Below are positions 1 through 7,951 of a DNA stretch of 46,036 bases, piece after piece (position 1 is the stretch's first letter; each line of letters starts with the position of its first letter). This DNA is from Nitrospina sp. (lineage in GTDB: Bacteria > Nitrospinota > Nitrospinia > Nitrospinales > VA-1): positions 1-46,036 of the forward strand of contig JABIAY010000050.1 in NCBI GenBank assembly GCA_018653085.1. Reading direction: 5' to 3'. Below the pieces are notes generated by a model. It was not told the DNA's origin, did no database searches, and saw nothing but the letters and a program-made list of their open reading frames with translations. Position numbers and translations under genes: made by a program.

Positions 1-67
1 CACGATCTGTAACCTGAGAAACCGCATCCCTCTTAAACTCTTCTGCGTAACGTATTCCTTTGGGCAT
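1..67 (-). CDS. IS3-family transposase OrfA, N-terminal fragment cut by window edge
   Basis: The minus strand from 67 reads ATG CCC AAA GGA ATA CGT TAC GCA GAA GAG TTT and gives MPKGIRYAEEFKRDAVSQV, the classic start of IS3-type OrfA helix-turn-helix proteins (MPK-R-Y-EEFK-DAV). An AAGGAG ribosome site lies six bases before this ATG (a second ATG at 70 is too close to it). Only 22 codons are inside the window. OrfA normally binds the IS ends and is fused to the OrfB integrase by frameshifting; neither can be checked here. The IS end probably lies within about 50 bp upstream, around 110-120. Family assignment rests on a short match. Confidence 0.6.
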   Translation of the reverse strand, partial: MPKGIRYAEEFKRDAVSQVTDR

Positions 68-112
68 CATAAACTCCTTGTTTTGGTATTCCATTTTTAC
101 CTTACAAGGTGT

Positions 113-661
113 CTATAAATCTAGGGGCGTATCAGGATGCTCTTCACCGTCATGTAAAGCTATTCCTCGCATAGCGCAAAGTGCGCCTTTAATAGTAGTT
201 TCTGATAGTGTGAAGCTTAATTCTTTATAGGCCAGATAACCTAGCCAATCGCCAAAACCTTTAGAGCCAAGTCCCCATGTTTCTTCATGTCCGCTTTGCT
301 CAAAAGTGGCATAGCAAACACCATCAGGGTCATGGAAAAACTTGGCACGTTCCTGAACCAGCTCTAGCAGTTCATCCATTTGTGTTTCAGATGAGCTTTC
401 TTCACTGCCACGAACTGCTCTTGTCCATTCGGTAATCTGCGTGTTCCCGCCATCAACCATTTTCAGTTCGGCACGTTTACGCTGAAATACTGGGCGTTCA
501 CTGCGGTAAAGCTTTTGTGCTGCCTCGATAACATCAGGTTCCCAATGCGCACCATGATCACCATCCTTTAGTGCTTGAATAGCGACATCAATGATCTTAA
601 TAGCATCACGATTTATTGGTGGTTCCTCAGCATTGTCGAGTTGACCTGCAACAGTGTTCAT
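113..661 (-). CDS. hypothetical protein of the integrated element
   Basis: 182 residues, no family recognised. It starts with ATG overlapping the stop of the upstream Toprim gene (ATGA-type overlap) and has a strong AAAGGAGG site four bases before it, so it is translationally coupled to that gene. The protein is soluble, acidic and Glu-rich in the middle (a SEESSSE stretch) with no membrane segments. The stop codon at 113-115 lies exactly where the sequence turns into what looks like the end of the IS3-type element to its left. The natural C-terminus may therefore have been cut by that insertion. Function unknown. Confidence 0.6.
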   Translation of the reverse strand: MNTVAGQLDNAEEPPINRDAIKIIDVAIQALKDGDHGAHWEPDVIEAAQKLYRSERPVFQRKRAELKMVDGGNTQITEWTRAVRGSEESSSETQMDELLELVQERAKFFHDPDGVCYATFEQSGHEETWGLGSKGFGDWLGYLAYKELSFTLSETTIKGALCAMRGIALHDGEEHPDTPLDL

Positions 662-1536
662 GACGCCTCCTTTCCATTCACTAGCCGAGCAAGGTCGTTG
701 AAGTCCGAATCCTTGGGGCCAGCATGTAAATCGGTGAAGTCAGGAATAACCCATTTGCAACCAACCAATTTAGCCGCTCGTTGTGCAGCCGTCCTACCCG
801 GATTGCCTTTTGTGTTGTGGTCGTTATCGCCGCATATAATAACTTCCCCTTGATGGTGAAGATTTCCTGCCACCTCAATTAGGTTTCCAGCATTAAAGGC
901 ACAGTAAACAGAATAGCCCGACTCTTCTCGTAATGTTGCACCAGTGGCAAAACCTTCACAGAGCAGTAAGGTTCTTGCAGGCCCACCAAAGTGATACCAG
1001 CACCCCTTTGTTCTTCCATCTTTAAGAAAATGTTTTGTCCCATCTTGATGGATGAACTGTAAACTGGTTATCTGTTTGCCGTTGATGACAGGGATAACAA
1101 GGTTTTCGTATTGGTCAGTGCGTGTACCGTGTGCTTGGATGTTTTTATCTGAGAGATATGGATGTTTCAAAGCCGGTTTAGATTTACCCCATATATAGAT
1201 AGCTTTCTCAGCGGCCTTAGCTTGGGCTATCCGTAGGGCTTTTGTTGCAGCCTTCTGTGCTGCACGAATTTCGGCTTTCCATTTGCGACCACTTATCGTT
1301 TGGGCATCGACATCACGCCATGTTTGTTGCAAGCCAGTCGCCCAGTCACCAAAAACTCCACCTTTGCCGTCTTGGAAAAGAAAGCACCAGCCAGCTGTGT
1401 TGGACTGCCCCTTGTCGGCTCCGGGAAAACGGCTAATCATACCGGGGGTGATGTCGGTTGGTGGGTTAAGTCCATATGTCACCATGACCGACTTGAATTT
1501 GTTTATTGAGTCTAGCTCACTAGATAGAATCATCAT
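658..1536 (-). CDS. Toprim-domain primase-like protein of a P4-like element
   Basis: About 292 residues. The N-terminal part resembles the region that follows the zinc finger in P4-alpha-type primases (FQDGKGGVFGDWATG). The C-terminal half is a Toprim domain with the acidic signatures LLLCEGFATG and ICGDND. Such proteins prime replication of satellite phages and integrative elements. I place the start at ATG 1536 rather than upstream because GGAGGT sits four bases before it; the same bases encode the Gly-Gly-Val of the preceding zinc-finger ORF. No helicase domain is present, so replication would need a host or separate helicase. The downstream gene overlaps by 4 bp. Confidence 0.75.
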   Translation of the reverse strand: MMILSSELDSINKFKSVMVTYGLNPPTDITPGMISRFPGADKGQSNTAGWCFLFQDGKGGVFGDWATGLQQTWRDVDAQTISGRKWKAEIRAAQKAATKALRIAQAKAAEKAIYIWGKSKPALKHPYLSDKNIQAHGTRTDQYENLVIPVINGKQITSLQFIHQDGTKHFLKDGRTKGCWYHFGGPARTLLLCEGFATGATLREESGYSVYCAFNAGNLIEVAGNLHHQGEVIICGDNDHNTKGNPGRTAAQRAAKLVGCKWVIPDFTDLHAGPKDSDFNDLARLVNGKEAS

Positions 1537-1669
1537 CAACACCTCCACAGAGAGAACATGGGCCATGCTTCCTATCACGTTCGATCATGTCAGTGAGGTG
1601 AGGTGCTAATTTACGAATAGTTTCAGCCCATCGACCAGAACAGAAATTTTTGATTGTCTCGACATCCAT
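1520..1669 (-). CDS. truncated primase zinc-finger peptide
   Basis: 49 residues starting at ATG 1669, six bases after AAGGAG. It carries the N-terminal part of a P4-type primase zinc-binding module (MDVETIKNF...RW...HGPCSLCGG) but stops right after the first CxxC. The second cysteine pair expected about 20 residues later is missing, and the Toprim protein begins in another frame within its last codons. Either the zinc finger was split and degraded, or a small deletion removed its second half. It overlaps the Toprim start by 17 bp, so translation is probably coupled. A functional zinc site from this peptide alone is unlikely. Confidence 0.5.
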   Translation of the reverse strand: MDVETIKNFCSGRWAETIRKLAPHLTDMIERDRKHGPCSLCGGVDDDSI

Positions 1670-1679
1670 ACCCATCTCC

Positions 1680-2030
1680 TTAAATTGGGTCAGCGGGTTT
1701 ACCGCAAGTGCAAGTGCAGTCCGCCAATTTCTGTCCAATAGCCGCTAACTCTGCATCGTGTCTGTAAATAGCATGAGTAATTAGCGTATATGCCCATTTA
1801 GCATTTGCAGTTCTTAATCGTTTCAATACTCCGGCAATACGTTCTCCACGATCCCTAAGGTCTTCACGAATCTCTTCGATTCTCTCGGTTTCACCTCCAT
1901 GGCAACTTCCCGGCTCGACTGATGGCGCATGAACGATGAGTAATTTATCTGGTGGAGTCAATTTTTTAAGCAACTTTTCAACCTCCCATATGTCAATAGC
2001 ATCTTGTTCGTGGCTTTTCTTTGATTCCAT
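1680..2030 (-). CDS. hypothetical protein of the integrated element
   Basis: 116 residues with no family I recognise. The start ATG at 2030 has a GGAGAT site five bases upstream. The middle is highly charged and probably helical (ETERIEEIREDLRDRGERI), and the C-terminus has a Cys-rich tail with CTCTCGKP. It lies between the AlpA-like regulator and the zinc-finger peptide, in the same direction, and its stop overlaps the ribosome site of that peptide, so the genes look like one transcription unit. A metal-binding role for the tail is only a guess. Confidence 0.55.
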   Translation of the reverse strand: MESKKSHEQDAIDIWEVEKLLKKLTPPDKLLIVHAPSVEPGSCHGGETERIEEIREDLRDRGERIAGVLKRLRTANAKWAYTLITHAIYRHDAELAAIGQKLADCTCTCGKPADPI

Positions 2031-2068
2031 TTTTTATCTCCATAGAAAAAGTTAATCGTTTACTGCAC

Positions 2069-2305
2069 CTATTTTAAATTGGCAGGAAGTTGAGCAATTC
2101 CACGAGGTCGTGATTCCATCCAAGTCTCTATTTCGTCGAGGAACCATCCTTTTTTATTTGGTGTCAACTGAACGCTTAAAGGAAAGTCTCCAGCTTTCAT
2201 GCGTCTCCAGATGGTCACGACAGACAGGCCGGTAAGCATCACCACCTCTTTCTTGTTTACCATCCGCCTTTTGCATTGAACCTTTTCTATAGTTTTGTTG
2301 TTCAC
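2069..2305 (-). CDS. AlpA-family helix-turn-helix regulator
   Basis: About 78 residues. The core MVNKKEVVMLTGLSVVTIWRR..GDFP..V.L....GWFLDEIETWM is the AlpA/MerR-like winged HTH used by P4-type elements to control excision (AlpA activates integrase expression in CP4-57; Vis/Cox in P4 is related). I chose the GTG start at 2305 because GGAGGT lies just before it; an ATG at 2347 has no ribosome site and one at 2263 has only a weak one. It lies just downstream of the integrase gene and reads in the same direction, the usual order in such elements. A 14-bp perfect palindrome at 2369-2382 upstream may be its operator. Confidence 0.75.
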   Translation of the reverse strand: MNNKTIEKVQCKRRMVNKKEVVMLTGLSVVTIWRRMKAGDFPLSVQLTPNKKGWFLDEIETWMESRPRGIAQLPANLK

Positions 2306-2368
2306 TCGACCTCCGCTGTTTTCGATTAGTTGCAAATCAATAATCATTTAAATCAAAAACAATGTCGA

Positions 2369-2382
2369 CCACACTAGTGTGG
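2369..2382. promoter_or_regulatory. 14-bp perfect palindrome upstream of the AlpA-like gene
   Basis: CCACACTAGTGTGG is perfectly self-complementary. It lies between the integrase stop and the AlpA-like gene, where an autoregulatory operator or excisionase site would be expected. No binding data; position and symmetry only. Confidence 0.35.
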
Positions 2383-2533
2383 CACTCTAAAAGTTTAGTG
2401 AGGGTAAAGCTGTGGAAATGCAGGAGGGGCAAGGAAATGAGGGGAGTGAAAATAATTTCAAATAAAGAGATTAACTGAAATGGGGTAAAGCATTTTTATA
2501 AAATTTGCGGGTTATTTGTCTTAATTGTTTGCG

Positions 2534-3790
2534 CTATAAATTAACCACCTTTGCCTTTTCTCCTGTGAGGATGGCATTTAGTTTTCTTGACCAGAGGCTC
2601 AAGGCTTGTTGCTTTTCTTTGTAATAGCTGTATTTGTCATACACCTGACTCGTCACCCCCTGTGCTGTGTGGTTCAAAATCTTTGATACGGTAAGTAGGC
2701 TAACTTCCGCTTCGGTCATCTGGGTGGTTGCTGTACGACGAAGGTCATGCGGTGTAAAGTGGTCAACGCCTAATTCAGGTAGGGCCTTATGGACAGCGTG
2801 AGGAAGGCTCCCCTCGGCTATTCGATTGTCTTCCAACTTGCGAAATGGGGATGGAAACAGCCAGCGAGAATCACCGGAGTTTTGCTTGGCTTCTTTCAAA
2901 AGTTCAAGGGCAAGTATGGACAGAGGGACACGGTGAGTTCTACCATTTTTAGTTTTATCCGAGGGAATCTCCCAGCACTTTTTCTTAATATCTACTTCCG
3001 ACCACTCAGCCGAAGCCACCTCTCCCGGTCGTTGGCCTGTGACAAGTATAAATTTCAGGGCAAGCTTGGTCGAATCAGCCATCCCAGTGTTATCCAAACC
3101 TTTCCAAAAGGCTTTTATTTCTGCCTTAGCCAAATCCCTTTCACAGGCTTTCTCTTTATGAGGCTTGCTTAAATAAACGCATGGTGATGTATCTAATATA
3201 TCTCTCTGAACTGCAAACTTAAACATGGTGATTATTAATGCCCTCACACGATTTGCCATTGCACCACAGGGCTGTTTGGGCGTTCCTCTCTCAACGATCC
3301 GATCAAGCAAGGCAACTATGTCCCTTTTTCTAATATCTCTAGCCTTTCGAGTGCCTATGGTCGGGATAACGTCCCTATTGAGCATTTCCTGATCTTTTCT
3401 CCAAGACTTCTTCTCTGGCTTGGCGTATTTTTCAATATATTCACCAGCAAGTTCTTTCACGGATATGGCATCACGGTCTGCCTGTTTTATATTTTTGCGT
3501 TCAAGACCGGGGTCAACCCCGTCCTCAATTTGAGCCAAGGCTTTTACTACCTCATCTCTAGCACGTCTTAAAGTAAGCTGTGGATATGATCCGATGGTTA
3601 GATTTCGTTTTCGTTCATCAAATCGGTAATCAAGAAAAAACGTAGCTTTGCGAGTTGGGTGAATACGAATACCAAACCCCTGACCTCCAGCCTCAAAGAA
3701 AACCATTGGAGGCTTCCCCTTACTGGGAGGACGCTTCATCAGTCCTTTAATCTTGGAATCTGTCAGTCGGCTGGAATGTTTGCGAGTCAT
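2534..3790 (-). CDS. P4-type tyrosine integrase
   Basis: About 418 residues from ATG 3790 (the frame stays open to 3838). The N-terminal Arm-DNA-binding domain (DUF4102 type: LTDSKIKGL, FGIRIHPT, LTIGSYP, LRRARDE) is followed by a core-binding domain and a catalytic domain. That domain has the Arg of TGQRPGEV, the HDLRRT box and the final LNHTAQGVTSQVYDKY with the tyrosine nucleophile. It would integrate and excise the element at 1-3840. The inner start is preferred because the bases upstream carry inverted and tandem repeats typical of an operator and would otherwise encode a low-complexity Tyr/Ile-rich tail. The recombination site should be nearby, but no tRNA or tmRNA gene is visible. Confidence 0.9.
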   Translation of the reverse strand: MTRKHSSRLTDSKIKGLMKRPPSKGKPPMVFFEAGGQGFGIRIHPTRKATFFLDYRFDERKRNLTIGSYPQLTLRRARDEVVKALAQIEDGVDPGLERKNIKQADRDAISVKELAGEYIEKYAKPEKKSWRKDQEMLNRDVIPTIGTRKARDIRKRDIVALLDRIVERGTPKQPCGAMANRVRALIITMFKFAVQRDILDTSPCVYLSKPHKEKACERDLAKAEIKAFWKGLDNTGMADSTKLALKFILVTGQRPGEVASAEWSEVDIKKKCWEIPSDKTKNGRTHRVPLSILALELLKEAKQNSGDSRWLFPSPFRKLEDNRIAEGSLPHAVHKALPELGVDHFTPHDLRRTATTQMTEAEVSLLTVSKILNHTAQGVTSQVYDKYSYYKEKQQALSLWSRKLNAILTGEKAKVVNL

Positions 3791-3798
3791 TGAGAACT

Positions 3799-3836
3799 GC
3801 CTATATAGAGTCATAATATATAGGCAATATATAGGC
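3799..3836. promoter_or_regulatory. repeated TATATAGGC sites upstream of integrase
   Basis: The arms GCCTATATA (3799-3807) and TATATAGGC (3817-3825) form an inverted repeat. The second arm recurs as an 11-bp tandem copy (unit AATATATAGGC, 3815-3825 and 3826-3836). They lie 9-46 bp upstream of the preferred integrase start, as expected for an autoregulated integrase promoter or arm-type integrase binding sites. Confidence 0.45.
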
Positions 3837-3840
3837 AATA

Positions 3841-4148
3841 CCCTGCACTGTCAAGAAATGACAAGAAGTAGGATAAGTGGCTTATAGCGTCTATTTATAG
3901 GGGATAATGGGCAGTTTGGTCTTTCACGGGGTTTCACTTCTTTTCACTATCAAATGTGTTGTAATGACTTGCATGGTTCCTACAGTACGAATCCGCTTTA
4001 ATTTCAGTTGGGGATAATTAACCTGACAATAAGAGTTTATCCTATTGTATCTGAATAAGGAAAGACGATTCTTGGTTTGTCCAGCTGGAGGGAGAAACCA
4101 AGTTCAAAACAACATACTGGGGAAAGAAATGGAGGGGGCGGAATTATA
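3841..4148. other. gene-free junction between integrated element and chromosome
   Basis: About 300 bp with no credible ORF. It should contain one attachment site of the element, but the other end is outside the window, so the core repeat cannot be found. No tRNA or tmRNA 3' end was recognised. The only structure seen is an 8-bp stem, CTTGGTTT (4071-4078) with AAACCAAG (4095-4102), downstream of the minus-strand Dsb operon. It has no U-tract, so it is a poor terminator candidate. Confidence 0.4.
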
Positions 4149-4652
4149 TTACCGGGCTGTACCTATATGAACCTGACTTCCAAAGGGAAGGCTTTGAGGG
4201 AGGGTGCAAAGATTGTTGTCACAGGCGCGGTATAACAGCTTTCCACTTATAGGGTAACTTCCCGTATCGATTTTTTTAGGGACGCGAAAACTCTTATGGA
4301 ATTCCGCATTGGTGGTGTGGCCCCGGACCAGCTTTTCCTGTGCATCATCTTGAATCAGGCTGGGTGGGGATTCCTGCCAGGGCCCTGTACTTTCGAAAAC
4401 ATTATCCTCAAGAATGATTTGAGTTGCCAGCAATTCATTTCCATCCAAAGGGTGCAGGGAATAAATATGCCAACCCTCTTCAATCTCGACAGATAAATAG
4501 AGTTTGAATCTTCCCCCTGGGTGGGTTCTATCTGCCAAAGTGCTTATTTTTATCCTGGGACCGGATGAAGGCACAGAGGTTGAAAACGGACCTGACTCTG
4601 CGAATGAATGAACAAGTATTCCAGCCAGAGTAAAAATCAGTATCCTGATCAT
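4149..4652 (-). CDS. periplasmic DsbD N-terminal-domain-like protein
   Basis: 167 residues with an N-terminal signal peptide (MIRILIFTLAGILVHSFAES). The rest matches the immunoglobulin-like DsbD-alpha / thiol-disulfide corrector fold: RIKISTLAD...PGGRFKLYLSVEIEEGWHIYS, then the cysteine pair in CDNNLCTLP near the C-terminus. In DsbD this domain passes electrons from the membrane domain to periplasmic thioredoxin-like partners. Here it stands alone, without the membrane and C-terminal thioredoxin domains. It follows the DsbA-like gene by 22 bp on the same strand, so the pair is probably one operon acting in periplasmic disulfide chemistry. The exact partner is unknown. Confidence 0.7.
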   Translation of the reverse strand: MIRILIFTLAGILVHSFAESGPFSTSVPSSGPRIKISTLADRTHPGGRFKLYLSVEIEEGWHIYSLHPLDGNELLATQIILEDNVFESTGPWQESPPSLIQDDAQEKLVRGHTTNAEFHKSFRVPKKIDTGSYPISGKLLYRACDNNLCTLPQSLPFGSQVHIGTAR

Positions 4653-4674
4653 GGCAAAGGGTAGGATCGCAAAA

Positions 4675-5760
4675 CTATCGGTTCAATTTAGCTTCGCTAC
4701 GGGTAGAGGTGAGAAATTGTTCTATAACCTGGACAAACTTTTCTTCAGAAACCGCACCGGAAAACATTTTCCCGGAAACCGTCCTGGACTCAGGATCGTA
4801 AGCCCCCAAAATAAAAGTTGGAGTTCCCTGTATTCCCAACTCGACCCCTTCACGGATATCATTTTGAACCCGCTGTGCATATTTCCCTTTTCGCCAACAG
4901 GCTTCGAAAGCCGGGACATCTTCGACTCCCGCAAGCTTGACCAATCTCATAATTTCTTTCTCGTTCGCGACGTTGGAAATATGTTTATAGAAAAGTTCCT
5001 GGAGTTCCCAAAATTTATTTTGATCTCTGGCACATTCAACAGCCTGGGCCAGAACCTTTGCCTCCTTGTGAAAGGGAAGCGGAAAATGCCGATAGCCAAA
5101 CTGAACTTCGTTGGCATATGATTTTCTGAGTTTTCGCAAAGTGTTTTGCACTCGCTTACAGAATGGGCATTGAAAATCAGAGTATTCCAACACAAACACT
5201 CGCCTGTTCGAAAGGGGTTTTTCCTCTGCCCACAGCATGGCCGTGCCCACCCCCGCCACCAAGTGAAAATCGTTAGGGGGCGTCAAGTATACCTTAACCC
5301 AGCCCTGCCGGACCGCATTCTGATATTGCTGTTCAATATGAACCTGCCGGAAACTTTTTTCCAGATAGTCCCGGATTTCAGCGCTTACTTTTTGCAAACT
5401 CCCCAACTCTTTAATACCGGAGTTGCCTTCATAAAACTTTTTAATCTCGACCTCTGTCACTTTGGGAGTTTGCTCTGCTTTTAATTCCGGATGTTTTTCT
5501 GCAAGCTTATCGAGAATTTTTTCCTTCAGGGCGCGGGTCTGCATTTCATGCAGTTGCGTGAGAGCTTCCTGAATACGAACATGTTTGAGGTCATCCAGGT
5601 AAATAGGTTCCCCATCCACCTCGGCGGCTATCGGGTTATTCGAATAAACGGGGTTTTTGGTTTCACCCGCAAAACCCTCAGTAGCCCCAACAACAAACAG
5701 CATGAGGGAAGCGACCAATATTCTCTGAAGTATTAGTTTGTGAGAAAAGTGAAAAACCAT
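4675..5760 (-). CDS. secreted DsbA/thioredoxin-fold protein with SurA-like N-terminal region
   Basis: 361 residues with a hydrophobic signal peptide (about 1-30). Residues about 45-150 resemble the chaperone part of SurA/parvulin proteins (AAEVDGEPIYLDDL, Lys-rich helices). From about 180 on it is a DsbA-like thioredoxin fold: VFVLEYSDFQCPFC with the CPFC redox motif, the HFPLPFHKEA segment, and the cis-proline loop in GIQGTPTFILG. This is the architecture of DsbA/BdbD-like oxidoreductases carrying an extra substrate-binding arm. It is likely exported and may catalyse disulfide formation or isomerisation, with the following DsbD-alpha-like protein (22 bp downstream) as redox partner. Confidence 0.8.
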   Translation of the reverse strand: MVFHFSHKLILQRILVASLMLFVVGATEGFAGETKNPVYSNNPIAAEVDGEPIYLDDLKHVRIQEALTQLHEMQTRALKEKILDKLAEKHPELKAEQTPKVTEVEIKKFYEGNSGIKELGSLQKVSAEIRDYLEKSFRQVHIEQQYQNAVRQGWVKVYLTPPNDFHLVAGVGTAMLWAEEKPLSNRRVFVLEYSDFQCPFCKRVQNTLRKLRKSYANEVQFGYRHFPLPFHKEAKVLAQAVECARDQNKFWELQELFYKHISNVANEKEIMRLVKLAGVEDVPAFEACWRKGKYAQRVQNDIREGVELGIQGTPTFILGAYDPESRTVSGKMFSGAVSEEKFVQVIEQFLTSTRSEAKLNR

Positions 5761-6027
5761 CGGAACTTTAAAAGAAGGGAAAAACCTTCATCGAAGGGTC
5801 ATAAAAATAACAAACAAATCTAAAGCTGACTTATAACAGTATTATCCCTCAATCCCACCGCGAAACGCAATTCATTGTTTGCATTAAAACGGAGCGTTGC
5901 TTGCTTCACGGACAATACAGCATCGGACCCATGTCTTTCGGCAGTCGCAAGTGCGTGTTAAGTTCTCTCATTAGCCTTCATGCCCCGGAGGGGTATCACC
6001 GCCACATTGCCACCGGCGGCTCGCCGG
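5761..6027. other. intergenic region, nothing recognised
   Basis: 267 bp between two minus-strand genes. Near 6000-6035 it holds GC-rich short inverted segments (CCGGCGG, CGCCGG), but no T-tract and no ORF of interest. It should contain the promoter of the DsbA-like gene, which I could not place. Confidence 0.3.
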
Positions 6028-6915
6028 TTATTCGGGATTGAGGAATTTATGGCAATTCTCAGCCAATTGCATAAAAGCTTTGGCCGCGGCGGAATCCGGA
6101 CGAGACAAGACAACAGGCTCCCCGCTATCGGAATTGGCGACAATCTCGCCATCAAGAGGAATACTGCCCAAGTAGGGCAATACCAGTTCTTCAGCTAATT
6201 TTTTCCCCCCACCCTTTTTGAACACATCGATGTCTTTATCACAATGCGGGCAGGCCATCGTGCTCATATTTTCAATTACTCCCACTATGGGAACGTTGCT
6301 GTCGCGGGCGAAAGAGATCATCTTTCGTGCATCCAGAATCGCCAGGTCCTGAGGAGTTGTAACCACCACAGCCCCATCGACTTCACCGATAAAATCAATG
6401 ATCGTAATTTGCTCATTGCCTGTACCGGGGGGAAGATCAAACAGGAGATAGTCTAATGTGCCCCAGTTAATATTTCCCAGCAACTCAATAATGAAGTCAT
6501 ATTTAACGGCATCCCGCCATGCAATATGCATATTGGGGTCTTCTATAAGAAACCCTAGCGAAGCCACCTTCAGACCATTTTTGGTTTCATAAGGATCGAT
6601 GCCGGTATCCGTAGCCTTTAACCGGACATTCTCGGCCTGCAATAATTTTGGAATGTTGGGCCCATGAAGGTCCGCATCCGCCAACCCTACAGCAAAACCT
6701 TTTTCTGCCAGGGCAATAGCCAGATTGGTGGTAACAGTACTTTTACCAACCCCGCCTTTGTTACTACCTATAATAAGTTTGTGCTTGATATCATTCATCC
6801 GCTTGTTGACAAGCCAGCGGTTGTGCTCATTTTTGTCGGCTTTGCAGTCGGCCTCAGTATTAAACTCACACATTTCACAAGTGTGAAGGAGTCGACACTC
6901 TCCAGTAACTACCAT
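6028..6915 (-). CDS. Mrp/ApbC (NBP35-family) P-loop ATPase, iron-sulfur carrier
   Basis: 295 residues. The deviant Walker A motif GSNKGGVGKSTVTTNLA is at about 52-68, with ADADLHGPNIPKLL and the family-typical LLFDLPPGTGNEQ following. A CPHC pair near residue 228 matches the C-terminal CxxC that binds the bridging 4Fe-4S cluster in Mrp proteins. The N-terminus adds further cysteines (residues 7, 13, 16 and 24), like the extended N-terminal cluster of Nbp35-type members. Such ATPases deliver Fe-S clusters to apo-proteins in the cytoplasm. Start supported by AGGAGG five bases before ATG 6915. It lies alone, far from the suf operon at 42.4-46 kb. Confidence 0.9.
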   Translation of the reverse strand: MVVTGECRLLHTCEMCEFNTEADCKADKNEHNRWLVNKRMNDIKHKLIIGSNKGGVGKSTVTTNLAIALAEKGFAVGLADADLHGPNIPKLLQAENVRLKATDTGIDPYETKNGLKVASLGFLIEDPNMHIAWRDAVKYDFIIELLGNINWGTLDYLLFDLPPGTGNEQITIIDFIGEVDGAVVVTTPQDLAILDARKMISFARDSNVPIVGVIENMSTMACPHCDKDIDVFKKGGGKKLAEELVLPYLGSIPLDGEIVANSDSGEPVVLSRPDSAAAKAFMQLAENCHKFLNPE

Positions 6916-7330
6916 CTAAACCTCCTGAAAATACAATAATGGGCTCTTATTACAACAAGCTCCGTGGGGAAATAAAACAGAACAATGAGGTTATGGAACT
7001 CGGATTACGATGTCAAGAGAAATAGGGCAAAAACCAGCAATACCTGTAGGGGTATTTTTTTTCTGAAACCTTTTCACTTTTTTTCAATCTAATCAATACT
7101 GCCCTGAAAATAAGTTGCGCAGTACTAAATTGGTTGACCAACCTTGTCCAGGTTTCAACCTTGGAGAAGCTTGGGTCGACATAGAATCTCAAAAATGACA
7201 CAGGTGTTGACTTCTTCCCTGACCCGATAGCATTCCATTTAATATACGCTTGATATTTTGCGGCAGGAAACTGACCGCAGGTTTTAAAACAGTAGTATAA
7301 CCAATCACTTAGCAAGGAGTTTAGAAAAAA
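6916..7330. other. intergenic region between divergent genes
   Basis: 415 bp separating the minus-strand Mrp gene from the plus-strand DUF4399 gene. The only clear signals are the two ribosome sites at its edges (AGGAGG for Mrp, AAGGAG at 7314-7319 for DUF4399). A TTGACT at 7207-7212 has no well-spaced -10, so I do not call a promoter. A long minus-strand ORF crosses this region and the DUF4399 gene but is an antisense shadow. Confidence 0.4.
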
Positions 7331-7744
7331 ATGAAAAGCATTTACACAAAGCTGGTTACGTTGTTTGTTTCCCTTTTTATCATCGGAGTAACCAGTGCTT
7401 TCGCAGGTGATGCCGTAACGATCACCGATCCTCCCAATGGTGCCATGGTTTCCAGCCCGGTAAAAGTATGCATGGCCACGGAAGGGGTTGAAGTTCAACC
7501 AGCCAAGAAGGGGGTTAACGACGGCAAAGGCCATCATCATATTATCGTTGATGTGGACCTGCCAAAAGACCTGAGCAAACCGATCGGGAAAGATGCGAAC
7601 CACATCCATATGGGCGATGGCTCCACCTGCAAGGAAATCAAACTCTCTGCCGGTAAGCACATCATCCGCACCCTGTTTGCCAAAGGCAACCACGTCCCCT
7701 ACAATCCGGCTTTGACCGCAACGGTGACAATTAACGTTAAGTAA
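7331..7744 (+). CDS. DUF4399 periplasmic protein
   Basis: 137 residues with a signal peptide (cleavage probably after AFA near residue 25). The mature part matches the DUF4399 family, with ITDPPNGAMVSSPVKVCMA, the His-rich GKGHHHIIVDV and DANHIHMGDG, and LSAGKHIIRTLFAKGNHVPYNP. The function of the family is unknown. The conserved histidines suggest metal binding or an interaction role in the periplasm, which is inference. AAGGAG lies 11 bases before the ATG, and a strong intrinsic terminator follows at once, so this is a monocistronic, well-bounded gene. Confidence 0.85.
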   Translation: MKSIYTKLVTLFVSLFIIGVTSAFAGDAVTITDPPNGAMVSSPVKVCMATEGVEVQPAKKGVNDGKGHHHIIVDVDLPKDLSKPIGKDANHIHMGDGSTCKEIKLSAGKHIIRTLFAKGNHVPYNPALTATVTINVK

Positions 7745-7755
7745 AAAGCTTCATC

Positions 7756-7798
7756 AATCCGGGTCGGCCTCAAGGTCGGCCCGGATTTTTTATTTTTA
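7756..7798 (+). terminator. strong Rho-independent terminator after the DUF4399 gene
   Basis: A 14-bp stem (arms at 7756-7769 and 7774-7787, two G-U pairs) closes a TCAA tetraloop and is followed by TTTTTATTTTT. It starts 11 bp after the stop codon. Confidence 0.92.
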
Positions 7799-7861
7799 CC
7801 CCACCCCTTTAGCCCGGATATTGCGTGAGCATAACCAGCATGGAAGAAAAATCCTATTAAA

Positions 7862-7951
7862 TCACCCTCACCTCAATCCTCTCCCCTCAAGGGAGAGGAA
7901 GCAAAATGTCCCTTCTCCCCTGGAGGGAGAAGGCTAGGATGAGGGGGGGAT
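7862..7951. repeat. REP/BIME-like palindromic intergenic repeat
   Basis: Two hairpins in tandem: CCTCTCCC / GGGAGAGG (7878-7898) and CCTTCTCCC / GGGAGAAGG (7911-7933). They are flanked by TCACCCTCACCTCA on the left and GGATGAGGGGG on the right, which pair with each other at long range. This layout is that of mobile palindromic repeats scattered between genes in many bacteria. It is not coding. Confidence 0.7.

Noticed and set aside
3841-4148. tRNA or tmRNA attachment site beside the integrase
   Set aside because: No cloverleaf, T-loop or CCA end could be found; the other end of the element is outside the window.
7207-7212. TTGACT as -35 of the DUF4399 promoter
   Set aside because: No -10-like hexamer at 16-18 bp; the TAATAT nearby is about 27 bp away.
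7013-7693. 226-residue minus-strand ORF
   Set aside because: Antisense to the DUF4399 gene, whose signal peptide and family motifs are clear.
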